Below are positions 55,096 to 64,000 of a DNA stretch of 64,000 nt, piece by piece; positions within the stretch are counted from its first letter, which is position 1, and each line of letters opens with the position of its first letter. The stretch comes from Erwinia sp. SLM-02. GTDB taxonomy: Bacteria; Pseudomonadota; Gammaproteobacteria; Enterobacterales; Enterobacteriaceae. Under the pieces are notes generated by a model that saw only the letters and a list, made by a program, of their open reading frames with translations, did not search any database and had not been told where the DNA came from. The stretch is from positions 186,001 to 250,000 of the forward strand of contig NZ_JAQISN010000002.1 in NCBI RefSeq assembly GCF_037450285.1, written 5' to 3'. Both the position numbers and the translations under genes were made by a program.

Positions 55096-57236
55096 GGCCC
55101 GCCCCGGTAATCCGCTTTCAGTCGGTTAAACCAGCCCTTACGCACCGCCGGTTCAACCTCTTTACCGCCGCAGTCGTTATAGCCCGACGGCGCATAGCAC
55201 ATCACCGCACGGTACAGCGCAAAGCTTTTATCTTCCGGCTCTGCACGCGGATCCTGAATCACCTGCGTGTAGTACGCCTGACGATTGGGCGCACCGTCGC
55301 TGCCGTCACCCACCACGGCACCCAGCGCCAGATTGCCGTCATCTTCCGGCCAGCTGTCCACCTTCACCCGCGTGGTGCGGAAAAATTCGCCGAGGCAGTT
55401 CAGCGCGTGGGCATCATCAGCGCGGGCGTTAAGCGTATTCACCGTTTGTTCCAGCGAAGCACAGCGGTAGCCCGGCTCGGCCTTATCCCCGGCCCAGTCA
55501 AATACCGTCAGGTCGACATCCGCAAAGGCGCTGTCCACCACCGGCTGGGCGATATGGTTCGCCAGCGTTTTATCCTGTAGCCAGTGGCCGTAGCGACCGG
55601 CAATCAGGTCCTTCACCAGCAGCGTATGCAGGGCAATCGTCTTCTCTTCGTTGCCTGAGCCCTCTTTTACCTGCTGGCGCAGCAGATCGGGCGTCGCCAG
55701 TTTTTTCAGCACCAGCGAGCGATAGCGCAGGTTGGTGACCTGGCTGTCCGATGCAAATATCTTCCCGGTCTGGCCGCTGCTGACCAGCGTTGCCGCCAGC
55801 ATGGCCTGCAGCATCTGCTGCTGCTCCTTATCTTTAGTCAGCGTGAGCAGATGCAGCCAGTGCTGGCGTGCAGCATCCCAGTTCTTCTGATCCATCAGCA
55901 CATCGCCGTACAGCACCTGATTGCTGAAGGTCAGAATGTCATGTTCCGGCAGCGATGCCGCCGGTTTAATTGCGCCAAGCACCGTGGCGTAATCCTGCTT
56001 CTGCTCCGCCAGCAGCAGGGTCAGATACTGCCAGAGCGGGAGCTGCTGCCCCTTTTCAAAAATCGGTTTGATCTGCTCAAGATACGGCGAGTCAACGCAG
56101 GGGGTTTTGCCATCGCATTCCGTACTGCGCATCAGGCGCAGCGTCTGGATAAAGGTCAGCAGCGGCGCATCCGGCGCGCTGAGGAACCAGGCCTCGTTGC
56201 GGGTCAGATCCTTACTCAGCAGCTTGTCATCCGTTTCCGCGATCAGCGACGTCAGCTCGCCGACGCTGCCCGCCTGTTTCAGCGCCTGCTCGGCCTGCTG
56301 GGCCAGCGGGTCCCAGTCTTCCAGATACCAGTTGATGCGCCTCAACATGCCGCGCGCTGAACTGGCGTACAGCCCCTCCGGCCATTTTTGCAGGTAGGCC
56401 TGGGCCTGTTGACGTGCTTCCGTCGCGGCGGCTTTATCAATGTTTTTCACATCAAAATCACCGTACATGCCGCTGGCGTTGGCGCTGCTGCGGTTAAGAT
56501 CGGTACGCATCAGCATATACGCAGCGGTTTCCGCCAGCCACGGCTGCTGGCTGCCCCCGAGCGCGGCAAAAGCGGCGGCCGCCGCCGGATAGTCCCCGGC
56601 GTAGAACTGGTTTGCCGCCAGCAGGTAGTGCTGAAACTGCGCGGCCGCGGAATTTTCCGGGAAGGCCAGCGCGGCGATCTCCGCCTGGGCCTCCGCGCTA
56701 CCGTTGACCTTCAGGCGGGTTGTGGCCAGCGATCGGCGCTGTTCCGCGGTGAGCGCGGTTTCCGCCAGCAGCGCGCGATAGAACTGCTCGACTGACGCTA
56801 AGGAGTTCGACACGTGGCGATCTTCCAGGCCGCGGCTCTGCTGGCGGAAGGTATCCAGCAGCGCGTCGTCAACGCCGATTTGCCCGGCCTGCATCGTCAG
56901 CGGCAGATCGGCCACCGAGGCGGTCTCTGGCGTTTCATCCTGCAGATGCGCATACCATTCCGATATATGCGGCGCAAAATAGTAGTCGCGACTGTGAACG
57001 GCATCAACAGAGTCCGGCAGCACCGGCAGCGCAAAGGCCTTCTTCTCACCCAGCAGCCGGATCAGGTTATCCCGGGTATCATTGCCAATATCCAGCACCG
57101 GCGGGCTGCTAATCAGGCACCCCGCTGCGCTCCAGGGACAGTTCCCCATATCCGAAGAGGCGATCGCCGACTGGCTGAACAACGCCGCACCGCCTGCTGC
57201 CAGCATCAGTCCCATGACTCTGTTTTTTTGCTTCAT
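55065..57236 (-). CDS. Large periplasmic repeat protein
   Basis: 723 residues from MKQKNRVMGLMLAAGGAALF, signal peptide ending AIA-SS. Almost wholly alpha-helical with TPR/Sel1-like repeats in the middle (QFQHYLLAANQFYAGDYPAAAAAFAALG; AQAYLQKWPEGLYASSARGML). Four local Cys pairs (NCPWSAAGC, ECDGKTPC, RC...NCL, MCYAPSGYNDC) suggest disulfides. Coupled to the DUF3142 gene, so they probably form one secreted system. I do not recognise a name. Confidence 0.7.
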   Translation of the reverse strand: MKQKNRVMGLMLAAGGAALFSQSAIASSDMGNCPWSAAGCLISSPPVLDIGNDTRDNLIRLLGEKKAFALPVLPDSVDAVHSRDYYFAPHISEWYAHLQDETPETASVADLPLTMQAGQIGVDDALLDTFRQQSRGLEDRHVSNSLASVEQFYRALLAETALTAEQRRSLATTRLKVNGSAEAQAEIAALAFPENSAAAQFQHYLLAANQFYAGDYPAAAAAFAALGGSQQPWLAETAAYMLMRTDLNRSSANASGMYGDFDVKNIDKAAATEARQQAQAYLQKWPEGLYASSARGMLRRINWYLEDWDPLAQQAEQALKQAGSVGELTSLIAETDDKLLSKDLTRNEAWFLSAPDAPLLTFIQTLRLMRSTECDGKTPCVDSPYLEQIKPIFEKGQQLPLWQYLTLLLAEQKQDYATVLGAIKPAASLPEHDILTFSNQVLYGDVLMDQKNWDAARQHWLHLLTLTKDKEQQQMLQAMLAATLVSSGQTGKIFASDSQVTNLRYRSLVLKKLATPDLLRQQVKEGSGNEEKTIALHTLLVKDLIAGRYGHWLQDKTLANHIAQPVVDSAFADVDLTVFDWAGDKAEPGYRCASLEQTVNTLNARADDAHALNCLGEFFRTTRVKVDSWPEDDGNLALGAVVGDGSDGAPNRQAYYTQVIQDPRAEPEDKSFALYRAVMCYAPSGYNDCGGKEVEPAVRKGWFNRLKADYRGGPWAQRLKYYW

Positions 57237-57291
57237 TTTCGGCTCCTTTCCTGCGAAATCGCGCACGATCGTCCTGAAGAGTAGTACGAAA

Positions 57292-57717
57292 TTAGCCAGG
57301 AAACTCGCCGGCTTTGATGGTCCAGGCGCTGTGATGCTGTTCCAGGCCAATTTTCGGGTAATAGCCTTCAGCCAGCGGCGCGGCCAGCAGGATCAGGCGA
57401 CAGGTATCCTCAAGCTGGCGGCAGGTTTCCGCAATCAGCGCTTTGCCAATGCCGCCCTTCTGCACCGTTTCGGACACGGCGAGATCGGACAAATAGCAGC
57501 AGAAGGTGAAATCCGTCAGCGAACGGGCAACGCCCACCAGCTTCTCACCCTGCCAGGCGGTAACCGTCAGATTGGCATGTTTTAACATCTTCTCCAGGCG
57601 TTCGGCGTCGTCCAGCGGCCTTCTCTCCCCCAGCGACGTTTCGCTCAGCAGCTCAATAAACTGCCGTGTGGTGATCGGGTGGTTCACCCGATAAACAATA
57701 TCCGTTCCGTTTTCCAT
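57292..57717 (-). CDS. GNAT family acetyltransferase
   Basis: 141 residues from MENGTDIVYRVNHPIT. The acetyl-CoA motif is LAVSETVQKGGIGKALI, with VGVARSLTDFTFCCYLSDL as the preceding strand. Substrate unknown. It is 55 bp before the repeat-protein gene on the same strand and may be the first gene of that operon. A longer frame begins at 57846. Confidence 0.85.
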   Translation of the reverse strand: MENGTDIVYRVNHPITTRQFIELLSETSLGERRPLDDAERLEKMLKHANLTVTAWQGEKLVGVARSLTDFTFCCYLSDLAVSETVQKGGIGKALIAETCRQLEDTCRLILLAAPLAEGYYPKIGLEQHHSAWTIKAGEFPG

Positions 57718-58080
57718 CGCGCTGCCGTCTCCTGTGCGGTTGAACATATCTTTGATAAACATCAGATTATGCCAGTTAATTTCGCTTAGCAATGTCGGCC
57801 AGATTAACGCCTGCCGATGACGCCCGCATGAAGCTCCACCGCCCACGCCTCCAGCGAGATCTGTATCACAAAATTCAGTGACTTAGCGGCCCCGCGAAAC
57901 CGCTTATCCCCTCCGGCTACCGCTCAGCGCTGCATATGACCGCTTAACCACTCTTTCCCCCGTTCAGGGGAAAAATTCGCCACCATATTCCCAGCCTTTT
58001 TTTGTGTCCTTTACTCACACATTCGTACCTCAGCCCGGACGCTGGGATCTCTTTCTTTCATTCTAAAAACCAGGTTTCCT
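57718..58080. other. Divergent spacer before btsT
   Basis: Should hold promoters for the GNAT gene and btsT. A half CRP-like motif (TGTATCACAAAAT near 57861) is visible but not convincing. No gene is supported. Confidence 0.4.
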
Positions 58081-60234
58081 ATGAATAAAAATACGTTATT
58101 CAAGCACCTACCCTGGATGATTCTTGGAATCATCGGCGCCTGCTGTCTGGCCGTCGTCGCTCTGCGGCGGGGTGAGCATATCAGCGCACTGTGGATCGTC
58201 GTCGCTTCCGTGTCGGTCTATCTGGTCGCTTACCGCTACTACAGTCTGTATATCGCCCAAAAGGTGATGAAGCTCGACCCGACGCGTTCGACTCCCGCGG
58301 TGATCAATAACGACGGTCTGAACTACGTGCCAACAAACCGTAACGTCCTGTTCGGTCACCACTTTGCCGCCATCGCCGGTGCCGGTCCGCTGGTCGGCCC
58401 GGTGCTGGCCGCGCAGATGGGCTATCTGCCCGGCGTGCTGTGGCTGCTGGCGGGCGTGGTGCTGGCCGGTGCGGTGCAGGACTTTATGGTGCTGTTTATC
58501 TCTTCCCGCCGCAACGGCGCCTCGCTCGGCGAGATGATCAAAGAAGAGATGGGTCCGGTTCCCGGCACCATTGCGCTGTTCGGCTGCTTCCTGATTATGA
58601 TTATTATCCTCGCCGTGCTGGCGCTGATCGTCGTTAAGGCGCTGGCGGAAAGCCCGTGGGGCGTGTTCACCGTCTGCTCGACGGTGCCGATCGCGCTGTT
58701 TATGGGGATCTACATGCGCTTCCTGCGGCCCGGCCGCGTTGGCGAAGTGTCGGTGATCGGTATCGTGCTGCTGGTGGCCTCCATTTACTACGGCGGCGTG
58801 ATTGCGCACGACCCGTACTGGGGCCCGGCGCTGACCTTTAAAGACACCACCATCACCTTCACACTGATCGGCTACGCGTTTGTCTCCGCCCTGCTGCCGG
58901 TGTGGCTGATTCTGGCCCCGCGTGACTACCTGGCCACCTTCCTGAAAATCGGGGTGATCGTCGGCCTGGCCATCGGCATCGTGATCCTCAATCCTGAACT
59001 GAAAATGCCGGCCATTACCCAGTATATCGACGGTACCGGGCCGCTGTGGAAAGGGGCGCTGTTCCCGTTCCTGTTTATTACCATCGCCTGCGGTGCCGTC
59101 TCCGGCTTCCACGCGCTGATTGCCTCCGGCACCACGCCGAAGCTGCTGGCCTGTGAAACCGACGCGCGCTTTATTGGCTACGGCGCCATGCTGATGGAGT
59201 CCTTTGTGGCGGTGATGGCGCTGGTGGCGGCGTCGATTATCGAACCCGGCCTCTACTTCGCCATGAACACTCCGCCGGCCGGCCTGGGCATTACCATGCC
59301 GAATCTGCACGAGCTGGGCGGCGAAAACGCGCCGATGATTATGGCGCAGCTGAGAGACGTTACCGCACACGCGGCGGCCACCGTCAGCTCCTGGGGCTTC
59401 GTGATTACCCCGGATCAGATCCTGCAAACGGCGAAAGATATCGGTGAGCCTTCGGTGCTGAACCGCGCCGGCGGTGCGCCAACGCTGGCGGTGGGTATCG
59501 CCCACGTCTTCCACAAGATTGTGCCGGTGGCCGATATGGGCTTCTGGTATCACTTCGGTATTCTGTTTGAGGCGTTGTTTATTCTGACCGCGCTGGATGC
59601 CGGAACCCGTTCAGGCCGCTTTATGCTGCAGGATCTGCTGGGTAACTTCGTGCCGTTCCTGAAGAAAACCGACTCGCTGGTGGCGGGAATTATCGGTACC
59701 GCGGGCTGCGTGGGGCTGTGGGGCTATCTGCTGTATCAGGGCGTGGTTGACCCGCTGGGCGGCGTGAAGAGCCTGTGGCCGCTGTTCGGTATCTCTAACC
59801 AGATGCTGGCCGCCGTGGCGCTGGTGCTGGCGACCGTGGTGCTGGTGAAAATGAAGCGCACCCAATACATCTGGGTAACCGTACTGCCAGCCGTCTGGCT
59901 GCTGATCTGCACCACCTGGGCGCTGGGCCTGAAACTGTTCAGCACTAATCCGCAGATGGAAGGCTTCTTCTATATGGCCGGTCAGTACAAGGAACGCATT
60001 CAGGCCGGCGGTGCCGAGCTGACCCAGCAGCAGATCGACAATATGCATCATATTGTGATCAACAACTACACTAACGCCGGACTGAGTATCCTGTTCCTGA
60101 TTGTGGTGTACAGTATTATCTTCTACGGCATTAAAGCGTGGATGAAGGCGCGCCGGACGGACCAGCGCACCGACAAAGAAACGCCTTATGTCCCGGTGCC
60201 GAAAGAAGGGGTGAAAGTCTCTTCCGGCCACTGA
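58081..60234 (+). CDS. btsT: Pyruvate/proton symporter BtsT
   Basis: 717 residues, CstA family with about 18 hydrophobic segments. MNKNTLFKHLPWMILGIIGA and the closing KETPYVPVP match YjiY/BtsT of E. coli rather than CstA. It imports pyruvate. The BtsS/BtsR sensor pair that activates it in E. coli is not in the window. It is followed by yjiX and yjiA as in E. coli, a conserved trio. Confidence 0.93.
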   Translation: MNKNTLFKHLPWMILGIIGACCLAVVALRRGEHISALWIVVASVSVYLVAYRYYSLYIAQKVMKLDPTRSTPAVINNDGLNYVPTNRNVLFGHHFAAIAGAGPLVGPVLAAQMGYLPGVLWLLAGVVLAGAVQDFMVLFISSRRNGASLGEMIKEEMGPVPGTIALFGCFLIMIIILAVLALIVVKALAESPWGVFTVCSTVPIALFMGIYMRFLRPGRVGEVSVIGIVLLVASIYYGGVIAHDPYWGPALTFKDTTITFTLIGYAFVSALLPVWLILAPRDYLATFLKIGVIVGLAIGIVILNPELKMPAITQYIDGTGPLWKGALFPFLFITIACGAVSGFHALIASGTTPKLLACETDARFIGYGAMLMESFVAVMALVAASIIEPGLYFAMNTPPAGLGITMPNLHELGGENAPMIMAQLRDVTAHAAATVSSWGFVITPDQILQTAKDIGEPSVLNRAGGAPTLAVGIAHVFHKIVPVADMGFWYHFGILFEALFILTALDAGTRSGRFMLQDLLGNFVPFLKKTDSLVAGIIGTAGCVGLWGYLLYQGVVDPLGGVKSLWPLFGISNQMLAAVALVLATVVLVKMKRTQYIWVTVLPAVWLLICTTWALGLKLFSTNPQMEGFFYMAGQYKERIQAGGAELTQQQIDNMHHIVINNYTNAGLSILFLIVVYSIIFYGIKAWMKARRTDQRTDKETPYVPVPKEGVKVSSGH

Positions 60235-60249
60235 TCGTCTCAGAATCTC

Positions 60250-60268
60250 AGCCCCGCCATGCGGGGCT
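60250..60268 (+). other. Hairpin between btsT and yjiX
   Basis: AGCCCCGC/GCGGGGCT with a three-base loop, 15 bp past the btsT stop. No T-run; probably an mRNA stabiliser or partial terminator inside the operon. Confidence 0.55.
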
Positions 60269-60309
60269 GTCTCCTGCCCGACGGCGGGGGATCGCTTAAG
60301 GAGCGGCGT

Positions 60310-60513
60310 ATGTTCGACAACCTCGGCGCGGCAAAAAAATACCTCGGTCAGGCGGCAAGAATGCTGGTAGGCATCCCCGATTACGATACCTACGTCCTGC
60401 ATATGCAGACCAATCACCCGGACAAACCGGTGATGACCTATAAGGAATTTTTCCGCGAACGCCAGCAGGCCCGCTACGGCGGCGACGGCAAAGGCGGAAT
60501 GCGCTGCTGTTAA
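60310..60513 (+). CDS. yjiX: YbdD/YjiX family small protein
   Basis: 67 residues from [20 protein letters not shown], the E. coli length, ending in the conserved GKGGMRCC. Cytosolic DUF466 protein that always accompanies CstA-type transporters; function unknown. AAGGAG precedes the ATG. Confidence 0.95.
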   Translation: MFDNLGAAKKYLGQAARMLVGIPDYDTYVLHMQTNHPDKPVMTYKEFFRERQQARYGGDGKGGMRCC

Positions 60514-60524
60514 CAGGAACGATT

Positions 60525-61502
60525 ATGACCCCGATTGCAGTCACCGTTTTAACCGGTTTCCTCGGCGCAGGCAAAACCACCCTGCTGCGCCATATCCTGC
60601 ACGAACAGCAGGATTACAAAATCGCCGTAATTGAAAATGAGTTCGGCGAAGTCTCGGTAGATACCCAACTGATTGGCGATCGCGCCAGCCAGATTACCAC
60701 CCTGACCAACGGCTGCATCTGCTGCACCCGCGCCAACGAGCTGGAGGACGCGCTGCTGGATCTGCTCGACGGGCTGGACAACGGCGATCTGAGCTTTGAC
60801 CGGCTGGTGATTGAGTGCACCGGCATGGCGGACCCCGGCCCGATCCTGCAAACCTTCTTCTCCCACGAAATTATCTGCGAACGCTATCTGCTGGACGGGG
60901 TGATTACCCTGGTGGATGCGGTGCATGCCGACCAGCAGTTAAACCAGTTCAGCCTGGCGCAGTCGCAGATCGGCTACGCGGATCGCATTCTGCTGAGCAA
61001 AACCGACGTCTCCGGCGACAACGCGGCGCTGACCGAACGGCTCCAGCGCATCAACGCCCGCGCGCCGATCTATCCGGTGGTCCACGGCCAGATCGATCTC
61101 GCCCTGCTGTTCGATACCCGCGGCTTTATGCTGGAGGAGCAGGTGGTGGTCGCCAAACCGCGCTTCCAGCGCATTCACGAGGCGCAGAACGCCATCTCCT
61201 CAATCGTGGTGGAGTTTGACTACCCGGTGGTGCTGGGGGACGTGTCGGCGGTCATGGAGAACCTGCTGGGCAGCTTTGCCGAAAGCCTGCTGCGCTACAA
61301 GGGGATGCTGTGGATCGCCGACCAGCCGTGCCGCCTGCTGTTCCAGGGCGTGCAGCGGCTCTACAGCGCCGACTGGGATCGTCCTTGGGAAGCGGACGAG
61401 CAGCCGCACAGCACGCTGGTGTTTATCGGCGTGAACCTGCCGGAAGCGGAGATCCGAAGCGCCTTTGACGGGCTGAAGGTGAACCCGCCTGCCGCACAGT
61501 AG
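60525..61502 (+). CDS. yjiA: COG0523 GTPase YjiA
   Basis: 325 residues. P-loop LLRH preceded by GFLGAGKTT, zinc motif GCICC, Walker B IECTGMADPGP and guanine motif SKTD. G3E-family metal-handling GTPase; E. coli YjiA binds zinc and other metals, physiological partner unknown. Third gene of the btsT operon, 11 bp after yjiX. Convergent with malS. Confidence 0.95.
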   Translation: MTPIAVTVLTGFLGAGKTTLLRHILHEQQDYKIAVIENEFGEVSVDTQLIGDRASQITTLTNGCICCTRANELEDALLDLLDGLDNGDLSFDRLVIECTGMADPGPILQTFFSHEIICERYLLDGVITLVDAVHADQQLNQFSLAQSQIGYADRILLSKTDVSGDNAALTERLQRINARAPIYPVVHGQIDLALLFDTRGFMLEEQVVVAKPRFQRIHEAQNAISSIVVEFDYPVVLGDVSAVMENLLGSFAESLLRYKGMLWIADQPCRLLFQGVQRLYSADWDRPWEADEQPHSTLVFIGVNLPEAEIRSAFDGLKVNPPAAQ

Positions 61503-61606
61503 CCATTTCATCCTGTTCAGATAGCGACGGCGAACCGGCATGGTTTAGCCGTCGCGCAACGGCAGCGCATCCCCTCCACGGCCTTTCCCTTACCGGCCAC
61601 CTGACA

Positions 61607-61665
<59 letters not shown>

Positions 61666-61674
61666 ACAGGCATC

Positions 61675-63705
61675 TTATTTTGCCTGGCCGGCCCACACCA
61701 CCATCACTTTGTCATCGCCCTTTTCGCGCACAAAACCGTAGCCCTGCAGCAGAGCCAGCGTGGTCTGTTTCCCCGCGCCCAGCGCCGGATGGCGGGCGCG
61801 AAACTGCCCGAGCCGCTGCCAGTGACGCAGGCTGGCGGCCGCGCTGCCGTTCAGATCCTGCCAGTTCATGTCCGATCGCGTGCCCTGCAGCGGATCCGAT
61901 CCGGTCGGGCCAAACGGCCGCGCCGATTCATCGCCGTAAAAGATCTGTACGGCTCCGGGTGCCAACAGCAGCAGCTCCGCCGACCGCGTACCGCCCTCGC
62001 GGAACAGCCGGGTATCGTGCGACGACAGATAGCTCAGGACGTTAAATTCCTGCAGTTTTTCCGCCATCTGCTGCCAGACGCCGTCCATATTCGCCAGGCA
62101 ATCCGCCGCACCGGTTGCCTGATCCTGATAATCGAAATTGATCATCGCGTCGAAACCGTGCTGGTAGAAGGCACTCTGCATCACCCCGTGGCCCCACGAC
62201 TCGCCGGTCATCCAGAACGGCGAGTCATCGATTTTTTTCTGTGGGTTAGCCTGCTTCCACGCCGCCAGCGCCTCCGTGGCCTGCGTTTTCAGCTGCTGCC
62301 AGGCCTCCAGCTCCACGTGCTTCGCCGTATCGACGCGGAAGCCGTCGATGCCGTAGTCGCGCACCCACTGGCTCAGCCAGTGGGTCAGGTAATCGCGCGG
62401 GGTGTATCCGGCGATCTCCCGCGCGGCGGAGTCGGGTTTATGGCGATAAAACAGCGGCAGCCCGGAAGGTTCGGTGGATTCGGTTTTCAGATCCGGCAAA
62501 AAGGCCAGCGACATGGTCAGGTCGTCAAACCCGGGGTTGTCGTAGTCGCCAATGTCGGTGCGGATCCACTTTTTGCCCCACCAGTTTTGCCAGGCGGTTT
62601 TGTCACCGAAGTTGATGTAGTCATTAAAGCTGTGCCAGTTCTGCCCGGCGGCGGGCTTCCAGTCGGTCCAGCGTTCACCGAGGATCTTCCTGCGTTCCTC
62701 ATCGTTCAGATAGAGCGCGCCGAACTCATAGCTTTGCATATCCGCCAGCGTCGCGTAGCCCGCGTGATTCATCACCACATCAAACAGCACGCGGATGCCG
62801 CGCCGGTGCGCTTCATCAATCAGCGTGCGCAGATCGTTTTCATCGCCCATGTTGGCATCCAGCCGCGTCCAGTCCTGAGTGTAATAGCCGTGATAGGCGT
62901 AATGTGGGAAATCGCCTTTGGTACCGCCGCCCACCCAGCCGTGAATTTGCTCCAGCGGCGAGCTGATCCACAGCGCGTTAACCCCCAGCTGCTGCAAATA
63001 ATCAAGCCTGCCGGTCAGGCCCTTCAGATCGCCGCCGTGAAAGGTGCCGATCTCCTGCAGGCCGTCTTTATGCCGCCCGTAGCTGTGGTCATTTGACGGG
63101 TCGCCGTTAACAAAACGGTCGGTGAGGACGAAATAGACCGTGGCGTTGTGCCACTGAAACGCCGCTGCATCGTGGGCTTTCTCCGCTTCCAGCAGCAGGA
63201 GTCCATTGCTCTCCGCCGCCGGCTGCAGGGTGATTTTTCCGTCGTGGACCGTGGCAGTTTGCTGGCTGTAAAAGTCCCGCACCACGCTGCCTTCGGCAAA
63301 GGTTTGCCCGACGGGTATGGTCAGGGGTTTGCCGCTGCTGACCGGGCACTGCCGCGCAACGGCGGCGGGCGCATCGCTTGCGCCTTTCACGCTCAGCAGC
63401 AGCGTGGGCGTGCCGGAACGGGTATCCAGCTGCACCTGATAATCGCCATCGCGGAAAATTCGCCACTGGGGCGCGCTGCCGCTGCAGGGCTTCAGCGAGA
63501 GCATCTGATTAAGCCTGATGTCGCTCGCCGGCTGCCAGCACTGCTCCCCCTGCTGCAGGGTTATCGGCTGCGCGCCTTTTTTCAGCGCGGCCTGGCTGCG
63601 CCAGACGCCGGTTCCGTCGTCGGTCAACGGAGGAAAGTTCGAAGCGCGCCAGTCGGCGCAGGCAATGCCGGGCAGCAAGAGCAGAAGTAACGCAGTGTGT
63701 TTCAT
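61675..63705 (-). CDS. malS: Periplasmic alpha-amylase MalS
   Basis: 676 residues, the same as E. coli MalS. Signal peptide MKHTALLLLLLPGIACADW. GH13 barrel with nucleophile aspartate in DGFRVDTAKH, acid/base glutamate in TGESWGHGV and the third acid in LSSHDTRLF; VVMNHAGY is region I. It cuts maltodextrins longer than maltohexaose in the periplasm. MalT-like boxes lie upstream. Confidence 0.96.
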   Translation of the reverse strand: MKHTALLLLLLPGIACADWRASNFPPLTDDGTGVWRSQAALKKGAQPITLQQGEQCWQPASDIRLNQMLSLKPCSGSAPQWRIFRDGDYQVQLDTRSGTPTLLLSVKGASDAPAAVARQCPVSSGKPLTIPVGQTFAEGSVVRDFYSQQTATVHDGKITLQPAAESNGLLLLEAEKAHDAAAFQWHNATVYFVLTDRFVNGDPSNDHSYGRHKDGLQEIGTFHGGDLKGLTGRLDYLQQLGVNALWISSPLEQIHGWVGGGTKGDFPHYAYHGYYTQDWTRLDANMGDENDLRTLIDEAHRRGIRVLFDVVMNHAGYATLADMQSYEFGALYLNDEERRKILGERWTDWKPAAGQNWHSFNDYINFGDKTAWQNWWGKKWIRTDIGDYDNPGFDDLTMSLAFLPDLKTESTEPSGLPLFYRHKPDSAAREIAGYTPRDYLTHWLSQWVRDYGIDGFRVDTAKHVELEAWQQLKTQATEALAAWKQANPQKKIDDSPFWMTGESWGHGVMQSAFYQHGFDAMINFDYQDQATGAADCLANMDGVWQQMAEKLQEFNVLSYLSSHDTRLFREGGTRSAELLLLAPGAVQIFYGDESARPFGPTGSDPLQGTRSDMNWQDLNGSAAASLRHWQRLGQFRARHPALGAGKQTTLALLQGYGFVREKGDDKVMVVWAGQAK

Positions 63706-63760
63706 GAAAGAGCCCCATGATGGCGATTTTCCCCAGTGTGCCGCGAAGGCAGAACGTGCG

Positions 63761-63806
63761 GATCATCCCCCTGACGGATCCGCAGGGAGGAGAACGAGGG
63801 AGGAGA
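63761..63806. promoter_or_regulatory. MalT box-like cluster upstream of malS
   Basis: One box on the minus strand, GGGGATGATC (63761-63770), and two on the plus strand, AGGGAGGAGA at 63784 and 63797, 13 bp apart. Each has about eight of ten positions of the GGGGAKGAGG consensus. malS is a MalT target in E. coli. Confidence 0.6.
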
Positions 63807-63941
63807 AAACAGGCCGTTTCCGGGACGGCGAAACGGTGAAAATCGGCACCTGAATTCGACACTGCGCAATTTTTATGCAATTTATGGGTGACATCATTTC
63901 GGAATTGGATTATTTCTGTACGTGCCGAATGAGGTTATTTT

Positions 63942-63950
63942 TGGTACAAT
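63942..63950 (+). promoter_or_regulatory. Extended -10 for the right-edge gene
   Basis: TGGTACAAT has an extended -10 form, about 45 bp before the start codon at 63994. No clear -35. Confidence 0.35.
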
Positions 63951-63993
63951 TCGCGATTCGACCGACAAATTTGACTTAAAAGAAAGGATTGGA

Positions 63994-64000
63994 ATGATTA
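63994..64000 (+). CDS. Start of an unidentified gene at the right edge
   Basis: Only ATG ATT A is inside the window. AAAGGA stands eight bases upstream and a promoter-like element precedes it, so a plus-strand gene probably begins here. The product cannot be told from two codons. Confidence 0.5.

Noticed and set aside
58108..59553. 481-codon minus-strand frame opposite btsT
   Set aside because: Shadow of a GC-rich membrane-protein gene; composition (His, Arg, Gln) is typical of antisense frames.
61789..63096. 435-codon plus-strand frame opposite malS
   Set aside because: Antisense to an intact catalytic domain of MalS; no recognisable protein.

Overview
The window comes from an enterobacterial chromosome, most likely Erwiniaceae (Erwinia or Pantoea; genus inferred). 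The backbone follows the Escherichia coli order mscS-fbaA-pgk-epd-tktA-loiP-speB-speA-metK-galP-sprT-endA-rsmE-gshB-yqgE-ruvX-yggR-yggS-yggT-rdgB-hemW-yggN-yggL-trmB-mutY-yggX-mltC-speC-tRNA-Phe, with close protein matches. Several E. coli neighbours (cmtAB, ansB/yggM, nupG) are not seen. The right half is accessory and ends in a second conserved block, btsT-yjiX-yjiA and malS.

Layout. 1-6434 (minus strand): mechanosensitive channel end and central carbon genes fbaA, pgk, epd, tktA, with a Cra-type site before epd. 6724-9160: loiP and an OprD-family porin. 9236-13622: speB and speA, the arginine-to-putrescine route, separated by a plus-strand three-gene cassette (DUF4258-like protein plus two ribbon-helix-helix-like proteins). 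14273-18507: MetJ boxes and metK, then a 1.47 kb spacer with two 198/199 bp palindromic elements of one family, then galP with GalR and CRP sites. 18577-31878: DNA/RNA maintenance and housekeeping genes. 31934-34900: a Tm-1-type UPF0261/TIM-barrel pair with a divergent TetR regulator. 34946-37860: speC and tRNA-Phe(GAA).

37985-48565: epoxide-hydrolase-like enzyme with a TetR regulator that may share operators with it, an orphan HTH_39-type protein, an orphan LuxR-type quorum-sensing receptor with an EsaR-type box over its own promoter, and a five-gene peptide ABC importer operon containing an M20 dipeptidase and a fused double ATPase. 48558-53519: chaperone-usher fimbrial operon. 54214-57717: secreted repeat protein plus DUF3142 protein, and a GNAT acetyltransferase. 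58081-63705: pyruvate transporter btsT with yjiX and yjiA, and periplasmic alpha-amylase malS with MalT-like boxes. The first bases of one more gene are at the right edge.

The least explained items are the palindromic element family between metK and galP, whose two copies keep their stems although the stem sequences differ; the cassette that splits speA from speB together with a terminator-bearing speB leader; the LuxR receptor without a synthase; and two long microsatellites, (GGCTCT)10 and (TGCC)14, each about 10 bp past a stop codon in a convergent spacer. All identifications are from reading the sequence and recalled family knowledge; no search was run.
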